Shown here in pieces: positions 42,701 to 50,194 of a stretch of DNA of 64,000 nt; within the stretch, counting starts at the first letter, position 1, and every line of letters begins with the position of its first letter. The stretch is from CAZBLK01 sp964492715 (GTDB lineage Bacteria; Bacillota; Clostridia; Lachnospirales; WRBF01), in assembly GCA_964492715.1 (NCBI GenBank), contig CAZBLK010000011.1, positions 1 to 64,000 of the forward strand, in the 5' to 3' direction. The notes under the pieces were generated by a model. That model saw only the letters and a program-made list of their open reading frames with translations. It searched no databases and had not been told where the DNA came from. The position numbers were made by a program, and so were the translations under genes.

Positions 42701-45700
42701 CGGCAGAAAGCTTGTCTACAGGAGGTCAGCTTGAGGTTGCAAAGGTTTTGTTCACAATGCTTGCAAAATCTCCAAGCAACCCTGCATGGCTTAATGAGGT
42801 AGTAAAAGATACAGTTAAAAACGTTAACACGCAAATAACAGCAACTGTTGATACAACTGCAAAAACTATATCTGTTTCTGTTCCTGCAACACACGGAACT
42901 ACGGCTTACAGCTACGAGGTTGCCTTTGGTACACAAATTTATTCGGGCAGAGCTTCGTCAAACAACTTTGTTATAGACAAACTTCCTGCTACAGGCACAT
43001 TCGAGCTTACAGTATGCAGTGAAGATGCTGGTAATAAAGTTAGGTTTAAGGCTGTTACTGGTTCAATGGAAAACACGGCAACAACTGTTAAAGAGCATCA
43101 AAATCAAAACCAAAGCGGAGCTATGCAAAACAGCATTGCAACCGTAATGAACAGCGGTAGCCAAAAAACTTGGCTATTTATGGGTGACAGCATTACACAC
43201 GGAGCAGCCCACACAAAAGGTTACGATAGCGTTCCTCAGCTTTTTGAAAAGTTTTTGCGTGAAAAAGGCAGGGGTAACGACGTTGTTATAAACACGGCTG
43301 TTTCGGGGGCAAAAACTAGCGACACTTTGGCAAATATTAATGAACGGCTTAATAAATATAGCCCAGACGTTGTCGTTATAATGCTTGGAACAAACGACTT
43401 TGTAGACAACAACTTAGCAACATACAAAACTAACCTTAACGAAATAGTTAATAGAGTTAAAGCAAAAGGTGCAATACCTGTACTGCGTACACCAAACAGC
43501 ACACTTCCACGTGAGCTTAGCGGTATTTCAAACGTGATAAGAGAAGTGGCAAGCGCACAAGATGTAATTTTGTCAGACAACTTTTCTGAGTGGGAAGCTT
43601 TGAGGGCTGAAAACCCAAAACTTTTAGACCACTGGATTCAAGCAGCTGACGGAACAAAGCTTCACCCAAATGTTAACGGGCAGCTTGCCATGTTCAAGTC
43701 ATTGTTAAAGGCAATGGGGCAATACGACGAAAGCAGCGTTGTTGCAACGTTGGAATACCAAGTTAGCAACCCAACTACTCCATCACCTTTAGTAGCACAA
43801 GCTATTGTAGGAGATGATTATTACGAGCTTCAAGCAGAGAAGTTGCGTGATGCTTATTCCGTTGCTAATGCAGGCAAAACCATTTTGTCAATGGAGTTTG
43901 TTTTAACTACAAGTAACAACAGAGCTATAAGCAAAAAAGGCAAGTTAGAGGAATTTATTAGGCTTGAAAACATTCCTCAAGATACTTATACAGCAAAGGT
44001 TATTATTACAGACAACGTAGGTGACATTAAAGAGCTTGCAGTTTCTACGGAGAATATCCAAATAACAGGCGCAAATGTTACAATTAGCGGTGCTGTTGAA
44101 ACATTTGCTACAGTTACGGCAAGCGTTGGGGCGCTTGAGCCTTCCAATGCAGAATATAGGTTTGACTGGTATTTAGACGGAGTGCGTGTAAGCACCGGAC
44201 AAAGCTACAAAATTCCTTTATCGGCTAAAGGCAAAAGCTTAATGGTAAAACTTGTAGGTACAGGAAGCTTTAGTGGTGAATTTGCAAGCGTCGGCACGCA
44301 AATTGCCGAAGGTGCTTCGCCAGATTATACCGGCAACCTTGTAGCCCAAAGGTTTGATTTAATTGTAAACAGTAAAACTTCTTTAACAGACACAGAAAAA
44401 GCTTCTGTGTTAGCGTTAGAAGATGCTACAGTTTTGGTTAAATTTAAGAAAACAAGTTCTTCTTTGGGTGCTTTGTTTAGTGTAGGTTTAAGCACAGCAA
44501 GTAAATATGCGGCGTTTTATGCAAACGGTGCTACTTTAGGGTTTGAATCAGCAGGAACAAGCCCAACGCTTAACCTATCTGCTTCTGTTTTAAACCCATC
44601 ATCATTTAACACTGTTGCAATTAAGTTTGACAAAGCTTCAAGTCAAGTTAAGCTTTTTGCAAACGGGCAGTTGGTAGCTACATCTTCTACGTTTGCACCA
44701 TTTAAAAACGTAAGCGGCGACAATGTACAAATTGGCGGTTTGCTAAGAAGTGGAGCAGACTGGCCGTTTACAGGCGACATTGAATTTTTGCAGGTTTACA
44801 ACATACCATTGGACGACGAAGAACTAGTGCACTTGACTACTATGCCTGTTGACGATTATGTTGACAACACGTTTTACCTCCTAGATGCAACAAGCACGGC
44901 TGCTCCAGGGGCAAACATGGGTTCTAACAATTTCAGAATTCCATTTATATACACATTAGAGAACGGCGGCGTTGTAGCTGGTGCGGACATTCGGTGGGGT
45001 AGTGCAATTGATGCGGCAGCTAATATTGACACTTCTCTTAGAGTTAGGCAAGCAGGATACGACAAAAGCGGACCTTCCGCAGGGTGGAGTGACATTTTTG
45101 TTCCAGACACAATGCACTTTAGAGATTGGGTAGACGGTCAGTTTACTTCCGCAACAGCATCATTTATTGACCCTGTAATTGTTCAAGACACTTTAGGAGC
45201 AGGCAAAGCAGGAACGACATATAAGGGTAAAGACGGAAGAATTTTCCTTATAGCCGACGCTTTCCCTTGGTTTGGTGGGCTTTGGAACACAAAAGGTTCT
45301 TACTTGGGTGATGGCTTTGCAACGGTTAACGGCAGAAAAATGCTGCTTGTTAAAACAACTAACAGCAAGTTCCCGCCTGAAGGAGGGAACATAAGAAACG
45401 GTAACGGACATGACGATTTCGGCGGACGTGGTGCATTTAACATGGTAGCTGACATATACGGCCCTAAAAATGCAAACGGAAACTATGATGTTTATGCCTT
45501 AAACGGTACACCTAGACCGTATGATGCTACAGGTGCAACAAAGGTTGATGACAGCAACTTGTCACTTGGTGCAAAATCATCAGTTTACGAGTTGAATTCT
45601 AACTACGAAGTTGTGAAAAATGGTGTACTTCAAAAGGTTTTCACAAAGAGCAACAGCGGCGTTACAAGCACACAAGTTCCAATGAACATTATGTATGAGG

Positions 45701-48700
45701 ACTCTGAGCTTCAAATTATGAACATGTCGTACTTGTACTTGTTCTACAGTGACGACAATGGTTTAACTTGGTCTGAGCCTAAAAACATAAACGGAATGGT
45801 AGCTCGTGAAAACGCAACAGCTTACATTGTAGGGCCAGGACGTGGGCTGCAAATTCAAAATGGGCCTTACAAAGGCAGAATTGTTATTCCTGTTTACTAC
45901 TTGGGTAGAAATGCAAAAAACAACGGTGCTAACCAACAATACTGCGAAGTTATTTACAGCGACGACGGCGGCGAAACTTGGCAAAACGGCGAATCGGTAT
46001 TGAAAACATCTTCACCAGGTGTTTACACAACAGGTATACAAGACCTTAGCGAGCCTGCTCCTGTTGAAATGCCTGACGGTTCTATAAAAATGTATATGCG
46101 TACTCAATCAAGACCTTTAGCTGTTGCAACAAGCGTTGACGGCGGTGAAACTTGGATTGAATATGAAGAAAGTGTAAAAACGTTGGAGGGTGTTACAAAC
46201 CGTTCCCAGTTTTCGGCTATCAAGTATAGCAAGCCTGTAGTTTCTGCTAAAGACGGCAATAGCTATGACGCAATTATGCTTGGGCTTCCTCGTGTAGCTG
46301 CACGTGCAGATGGTATAATTCGTACAGGTTTAGTAAAGCAAGACGGAACTTATCCAACTGGCGAAAATAAATATTTTGTAGATTTTGAATACAACTTTGA
46401 TATTAACTACGGCACATATGCTTATTCTTGTATAACAGAACTACCAGACGGAAAAATTGGTGTTTTGCGTGAAACACAAGGGGACAAAAGGTTGGCATAT
46501 GACGAGTTTAGCCCAGAATTAGTTTTGAATGAAAAGTTTAGGGTTTCAATTGACCCTAATGGCGGCACTGGCATTGCAAGTGAGCAAAGAAATTTGGTTG
46601 TTAACAAAGGTGACGTGCTTTCGATACCTAACGTTACGAAAGCTGGTTACATCTTTGTAGGCTGGTTTGCAAACAGCATTTTCGGAACGCCGTATGACAC
46701 ATCAAAGCCTGTTACTACAGCGTTAAATTTAATTGCTAAGTGGGCAAGGGCAGGAAACTTATCATTTGAAGTGTATACTCCAAACGCCTACTTTATTCAA
46801 AACAAAATGTACTACGATAGAAGCAGGGGCTTAACAGTTGACGAAATGTTTTCTTCGCTTTTTGTACTGCCGGCCAGCGCCCAATATTCAATAGTTAATG
46901 CTGACGGCTCACCAACTAACGGAAATGAAACATTAGTTGACGGAATGGTTTTAAAGCTTACAGTAGATTCTATTGAAGAACAGTTTGAGTTTGCTTCATC
47001 ATACACAAATGCAGGAACAACGTGGGAGCAGTCTTACACTGCAAGCGAATTTAAGTCGTCTACACACTACTCAGCAGACGGGCCTTTGTCAAACATGGGT
47101 GACGGTAGCACTACTACTTTTGCTGGTACTGTAGGGGGACGTGCCGCTGGTGAGTGGCTGGACATTGTCCTAGAAAAAGTGGAGCTTGTTTCAGGCTTTG
47201 CATATTTGCCAAGACCGAATAATGGTAATGGTACAATTGGTTCACAAGGAAGCACAGCCAACAATGGAACAATCGGCTTTGACTCAATGGGTACCCCTGC
47301 CACTAAATATGAAATTCATGTTAGTACAGACGGCATAAGTTACACAAAGGTTGCAGAAGGTGATTGGACGGCTTCGTCACCACCAGACTGGAAATATGCT
47401 TATTTTGAAAAGCCAGTACCTGCAAAATTTGTAAGGCTGTACCGCCCAGGGTTTTTTGTCTTGGCAGCATCAGAGTTGCGTGCATTAAATGCTCAAGTAG
47501 CTGCAGATAATACGCCACCTGCTGTTTACCACACAATAAACGCAAGCGCAGGGGCTGGAGGAACAATTTCTCCTAGCGGAAGTGTAAGCGTTGAAGAAAA
47601 TACTAGTAGAACATTTACGATTATAGCTAACACAGGGTACGTAATTGAAGATGTTTTGGTTGACAACGTAAGCGTAGGTGCTGTGCCAAGTTACACGTTT
47701 AACAATGTAACGCAAAACCATACAATTTCTGCAAGCTTTGCAGAGGATAACGTTGTAAACCCTGTTAGTTATACAATAACTGCAAGCGCAGGCACTGGAG
47801 GAACAATTTCTCCTAGCGGAAGCGTAAGCGTTGGGGAAAATGGCAGTGCAACATTTACAATTACAGCTAACGTAGTAGGGTACGTAATTGAAGATGTTTT
47901 GGTTGACAATGTAAGTGTAGGTGCTGTGCCAAGTTACACGTTTAACAATGTAACGCAAAACCATACAATTTCTGCAAGCTTTGCAGAGGATAACGTTGTA
48001 AACCCTGTTAGTTATACAATAACTGCAAGCGCAGGCACTGGAGGAACAATTTCTCCTAGCGGAAGCGTAAGCGTTGGGGAAAATGGCAGTGCAACATTTA
48101 CAATTACAGCTAACGTAGTAGGGTACGTAATTGAAGATGTTTTGGTTGACAATGTAAGTGTAGGTGCTGTGCCAAGTTACACGTTTAACAATGTAACGCA
48201 AAACCATACAATTTCTGCAAGCTTTGCAGAGGATAACGTTGTAAACCCTGTCAGTTATACGATAACTGCAAGCGCAGGGGCTGGAGGAAGAATTACACCT
48301 AGTGGAAATGTAAGCGTTGATAAGAATGGTAGTGCAACATTTAATATTGCTGCAAATACAGGTTATGCAATTAAAAATGTTTTAGTAGATGGTGTCAGCG
48401 TAGGTGTTGTTAGAAGCTATACTTTTAACAATGTGACTAACAATCACACAATTTCTGCAAGCTTTTCTTCAACTGGAAGCGGCAGTACAAACAATAACAC
48501 AAACGACACTACAAATGATAACACAAACGACACTACAAGCGGTGGCGGCACACAAGGTACTGGAGGTAGCAGTACTCCAGCAGCTACTACACCGCCAAGC
48601 CAAACAGAAACATTTGATATTTCTAAAACAACGACACAAACTACAACGACACTAAGCACAAACATTACTTCTACTACAACAACAAACGGTTCTTCAAAAG

Positions 48701-49854
48701 CAACAATTAACGATAAGCTTGTTGATGAAATCGTTAAACATGCACTGGAAGATAAAGCTAAGGGTGATGGTGCTTCAGCGGTTAAGGTTGAATTAAAAGT
48801 GGCTGCGCCTAGTGGCTCAACAAATGTTGAAGTGGCACTTTCAAAGGCGGCGATTAGCAAAATTGTTGGTAACGAAGTTAGCGTTTCTCTTACAACACCT
48901 TTTGCAACAATAGACTTTGACAGCAAAGCACTCAAACAAATTAATTCAAGTGCGAAAACTGGTATTAGTATTTCTGCAAGTGCTGTTAATAAACAGAAGC
49001 TTTCACAAAGCATACAGGAAACGTTGGGCGACAAACCTGTTTATAACTTTGAAGTGAAAAGCGGAAATAATTTAATATCTGACTTTGGAAGCGGAAAGGC
49101 TACAATTTCAATACCATATAAAGCTAAACAAGGTGAAAGTGCAACTGCTATAATTATATATTACTTAAACGACAAGGGAGAACTTGAAACTGTTCGTAAC
49201 TGCAAGTACGACCCAGTTGCTCAAAGGATATATTTCACAACTAAGCATTTTTCAAAATATGCAGTTGGGCATAAGAAGTTAGCGTTTAAAGATGTAACAG
49301 GAAGCGAATGGTATGCACAATTTGTTGACTTTGCTGCTTCAAGAGAAATTTTAAACGGCTATGAAAACGGAAAGTTTGAACCAGCAAATGTCGTAACAAG
49401 GGGCATGTTTATTACAGCAATTGCAAATTTTGACCATGTTGATTTAAGCAATTTCAGCAAGGCGCAATTTGAGGACGTTGATGAAAACAGTTGGTACAGC
49501 GCACCTATATCTTGGGCAGTGAAAAATGGAATTGCAACAGGTGTAGGGCAAAACAAGTTTGCGCCAAACAAAGAAATTTCACGTGAGGAAATGGCTGTTA
49601 TGCTTCACAGTTACTTACGCTACAAAGGCATTTCTTTGCCAGAGGTAGTAAAAGACACAAGCTTTACAGACAGTGAAAACATTAGCTCGTGGGCAAAGGT
49701 AGCTGTTGACAACATGAAGAACTACGGAATAGTTACTGGAATGGGCAACAACGCATATGCGCCAAAGGAAAAGGTTAACAGAGCAAGCATGGCTTCTGTG
49801 TTTACAAACTTGGTTAAAGCGACGGTTGAAGCAAACATTGTTGGAGCTCGTTAA
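39754..49854 (+). CDS. Giant S-layer-anchored sialidase with SGNH esterase and lectin domains (A)
   Basis: A 3366-residue surface protein. Start at MFKRFKP, nine bases after AAGGGG; signal peptide about 1-27 ending F-A-F-A. Domains by rough residue: acidic repeats 40-83; LamG-like 119-329, 349-556 and 586-792; degenerate SGNH 806-1006 (Ser replaced by Asn827); beta-sandwich 1012-1103; intact-looking SGNH 1134-1326 (G-D-S-I with Ser1146, G-T-N-D, His1304); Ig-like; fourth LamG/CBM40-like 1526-1700; GH33 sialidase 1706-2263 with F-R-I-P at 1727-1730, Asp boxes from 1999, 2069 and 2127, probable nucleophile Tyr2224 in A-Y-S-C; a Flg_new-type repeat; discoidin/CBM32-like 2414-2578; four ~81-residue beta repeats 2592-2907; T/N-rich linker; a conserved domain of unknown function; three SLH domains from 3178. 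It probably removes O-acetyl groups and sialic acid from glycans at the cell surface; substrate is inferred. Confidence 0.85.
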   Translation: MFKRFKPILALVVSMVLIFQSSTFAFAEYYYELTGTELTGELEDEPNVEDEPSLEDEPSLEDEPSLEDEPSLEDEPNVEDETYYEYGAVEPYGLETFASGVSAFGDSSIDGLTALTALQQDAVYSESLINHNFNGTEAQVLNISDSFGKGTFASQTVAQSLTGLKNGSIVVRFRTAAQSKGTLFAAGGATKSVQLVSNANTTTYSKYNIRVNFDNVLGSKLNTSSSTPNQLDDGRWHTLVYTAENTTGDNNNAVAYVDGVRLLNWPSTTLPFWFSHLGAIDKVLIGGARYNSQTLPNIEAGNAASYFNGQISYVTIVDTVLDATTVSSISPPARFPEYDGSLDGSDGITKLEQLRSNAILDVPVVDRNFDGTANSYIDVSSAFGTGTYANQTASALVGKKQGSIIIKFKTTAADKGALFAASDATKTAQIVAMKNSGGAFSDKDIRAFFTGGSKWQFPTGSAINDDKWHTLVYTVEDLGTSNKLTAFLDGNQIGTYTGSALFFFSVLSSINKFYIGSSAALPTLETAGEDANFSGKIAFLTIVDEVISAADAAIISQNNATPPTETTDPSLYDIDYSGYDETSKAALTAIQSNAILNEGFKGHAFDGTVGKVVDVSNMSGTGTYQGARAVNSLNGKKNGSVIVRFKTSATNKGTLFTFKGSSGAGQVVALSNAGSYSDKFFRTDFSTSTATGSKLSNGASLPINDGKWHTFVYTAQNTTGDNSKVFAYLDGALVTNYTAGSVPFFVSHLGTLEKIYIGSPSNAPVGDTSAHFSGEMGFVTIVDKVLTQQEVSSISPAPEQTEDEAKNDLNKLFTNAADNTWVFTGGNEVVVDSGVLKGARNFVGHFEERIRWEMASTTETRQRYVINTARNNTSISDINANFAQMVSSFSPKAVAVMISKKDYNNGDAGLSAFNASLTELLGKIYDIGAVPVILTPYPANNAADNANIEKYVSEAKSLANSSLFVYDIYTALKANANLYANSSAESLSTGGQLEVAKVLFTMLAKSPSNPAWLNEVVKDTVKNVNTQITATVDTTAKTISVSVPATHGTTAYSYEVAFGTQIYSGRASSNNFVIDKLPATGTFELTVCSEDAGNKVRFKAVTGSMENTATTVKEHQNQNQSGAMQNSIATVMNSGSQKTWLFMGDSITHGAAHTKGYDSVPQLFEKFLREKGRGNDVVINTAVSGAKTSDTLANINERLNKYSPDVVVIMLGTNDFVDNNLATYKTNLNEIVNRVKAKGAIPVLRTPNSTLPRELSGISNVIREVASAQDVILSDNFSEWEALRAENPKLLDHWIQAADGTKLHPNVNGQLAMFKSLLKAMGQYDESSVVATLEYQVSNPTTPSPLVAQAIVGDDYYELQAEKLRDAYSVANAGKTILSMEFVLTTSNNRAISKKGKLEEFIRLENIPQDTYTAKVIITDNVGDIKELAVSTENIQITGANVTISGAVETFATVTASVGALEPSNAEYRFDWYLDGVRVSTGQSYKIPLSAKGKSLMVKLVGTGSFSGEFASVGTQIAEGASPDYTGNLVAQRFDLIVNSKTSLTDTEKASVLALEDATVLVKFKKTSSSLGALFSVGLSTASKYAAFYANGATLGFESAGTSPTLNLSASVLNPSSFNTVAIKFDKASSQVKLFANGQLVATSSTFAPFKNVSGDNVQIGGLLRSGADWPFTGDIEFLQVYNIPLDDEELVHLTTMPVDDYVDNTFYLLDATSTAAPGANMGSNNFRIPFIYTLENGGVVAGADIRWGSAIDAAANIDTSLRVRQAGYDKSGPSAGWSDIFVPDTMHFRDWVDGQFTSATASFIDPVIVQDTLGAGKAGTTYKGKDGRIFLIADAFPWFGGLWNTKGSYLGDGFATVNGRKMLLVKTTNSKFPPEGGNIRNGNGHDDFGGRGAFNMVADIYGPKNANGNYDVYALNGTPRPYDATGATKVDDSNLSLGAKSSVYELNSNYEVVKNGVLQKVFTKSNSGVTSTQVPMNIMYEDSELQIMNMSYLYLFYSDDNGLTWSEPKNINGMVARENATAYIVGPGRGLQIQNGPYKGRIVIPVYYLGRNAKNNGANQQYCEVIYSDDGGETWQNGESVLKTSSPGVYTTGIQDLSEPAPVEMPDGSIKMYMRTQSRPLAVATSVDGGETWIEYEESVKTLEGVTNRSQFSAIKYSKPVVSAKDGNSYDAIMLGLPRVAARADGIIRTGLVKQDGTYPTGENKYFVDFEYNFDINYGTYAYSCITELPDGKIGVLRETQGDKRLAYDEFSPELVLNEKFRVSIDPNGGTGIASEQRNLVVNKGDVLSIPNVTKAGYIFVGWFANSIFGTPYDTSKPVTTALNLIAKWARAGNLSFEVYTPNAYFIQNKMYYDRSRGLTVDEMFSSLFVLPASAQYSIVNADGSPTNGNETLVDGMVLKLTVDSIEEQFEFASSYTNAGTTWEQSYTASEFKSSTHYSADGPLSNMGDGSTTTFAGTVGGRAAGEWLDIVLEKVELVSGFAYLPRPNNGNGTIGSQGSTANNGTIGFDSMGTPATKYEIHVSTDGISYTKVAEGDWTASSPPDWKYAYFEKPVPAKFVRLYRPGFFVLAASELRALNAQVAADNTPPAVYHTINASAGAGGTISPSGSVSVEENTSRTFTIIANTGYVIEDVLVDNVSVGAVPSYTFNNVTQNHTISASFAEDNVVNPVSYTITASAGTGGTISPSGSVSVGENGSATFTITANVVGYVIEDVLVDNVSVGAVPSYTFNNVTQNHTISASFAEDNVVNPVSYTITASAGTGGTISPSGSVSVGENGSATFTITANVVGYVIEDVLVDNVSVGAVPSYTFNNVTQNHTISASFAEDNVVNPVSYTITASAGAGGRITPSGNVSVDKNGSATFNIAANTGYAIKNVLVDGVSVGVVRSYTFNNVTNNHTISASFSSTGSGSTNNNTNDTTNDNTNDTTSGGGTQGTGGSSTPAATTPPSQTETFDISKTTTQTTTTLSTNITSTTTTNGSSKATINDKLVDEIVKHALEDKAKGDGASAVKVELKVAAPSGSTNVEVALSKAAISKIVGNEVSVSLTTPFATIDFDSKALKQINSSAKTGISISASAVNKQKLSQSIQETLGDKPVYNFEVKSGNNLISDFGSGKATISIPYKAKQGESATAIIIYYLNDKGELETVRNCKYDPVAQRIYFTTKHFSKYAVGHKKLAFKDVTGSEWYAQFVDFAASREILNGYENGKFEPANVVTRGMFITAIANFDHVDLSNFSKAQFEDVDENSWYSAPISWAVKNGIATGVGQNKFAPNKEISREEMAVMLHSYLRYKGISLPEVVKDTSFTDSENISSWAKVAVDNMKNYGIVTGMGNNAYAPKEKVNRASMASVFTNLVKATVEANIVGAR
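39884..40000 (+). repeat. Tandem acidic repeats in the N-terminal stalk of protein A
   Basis: Six consecutive units of the form E-D-E-P-(N/S)-(V/L), 18 to 21 bases each, just after the signal peptide. Such units expand and contract easily. Confidence 0.8.
47527..48480 (+). repeat. Four tandem ~243-bp repeats in protein A
   Basis: Units start at 47527, 47767, 48010 and 48253. The second and third units appear identical over 243 bases apart from the final base; the first and fourth are diverged. Each encodes one ~81-residue beta domain with G-G-x-I-x-P-S-G and T-F-N-N-V-T motifs. Confidence 0.9.
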
Positions 49855-49871
49855 TAAGAATAACACCCTAA

Positions 49872-49970
49872 AGCAATTCCAGAAAATAACTTATAGAAGC
49901 GACGCACTTTTCACGAACGCTTCAATGTGAAAATATGCTGAAACTTATAGCGATTATTTTCGGAATTGCT
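49872..49970. mobile_element. MITE-like element with AGCAATTCC ends, copy 2
   Basis: AGCAATTCC-A-GAAAATAA at the left (49872-49889) is inverted at the right as TTATTTTC-G-GAATTGCT. 99 bp, non-coding. Its ends match the family at 7331 and 50062, though the interior differs. Confidence 0.65.
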
Positions 49971-49986
49971 GTAATGGTTGTTAATG

Positions 49987-50029
49987 ACTGAAAAAATTAT
50001 GCAGGAAAGCACTGCATAATTTTTTCAGT
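49987..50029. terminator. Long bidirectional hairpin terminator after giant gene A
   Basis: ACTGAAAAAATTATGCA (49987-50003) is perfectly inverted at 50013-50029. The A and T runs inside the stem mean it can end transcription in either direction. It lies between two MITE-like elements. Confidence 0.75.
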
Positions 50030-50061
50030 TTAAGTATAGGGCTTGCTTGAATATTACTATT

Positions 50062-50157
50062 GCAATTCCTTTTTTATTCGGCATTGTCTATGACTTAAAA
50101 CGCCAAACGACTAGCCGTTTGGCTTGGCTTGCCAATATCTTTTAAAATTGGAATTGC
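50062..50157. mobile_element. MITE-like element with GCAATTCC ends, copy 3
   Basis: GCAATTCC (50062-50069) and GGAATTGC (50150-50157) are perfect inverted ends of a 96-bp element. The core shares CATTGTCTA and AAACGACTAG-CGTTTGG with copy 1 at 7331-7463. It ends only 25 bases before the ribosome site of giant gene B, so it may affect its promoter. Confidence 0.7.
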
Positions 50158-50194
50158 TATAAAATATTTATTATTACACTTGGGGGTGTAAGAT

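Noticed and set aside
47485..48207. Long reverse-strand ORF with three repeated blocks
   Set aside because: It is only the antisense reading of the tandem repeats of giant gene A; it has Cys- and Tyr-rich composition and no ribosome site.
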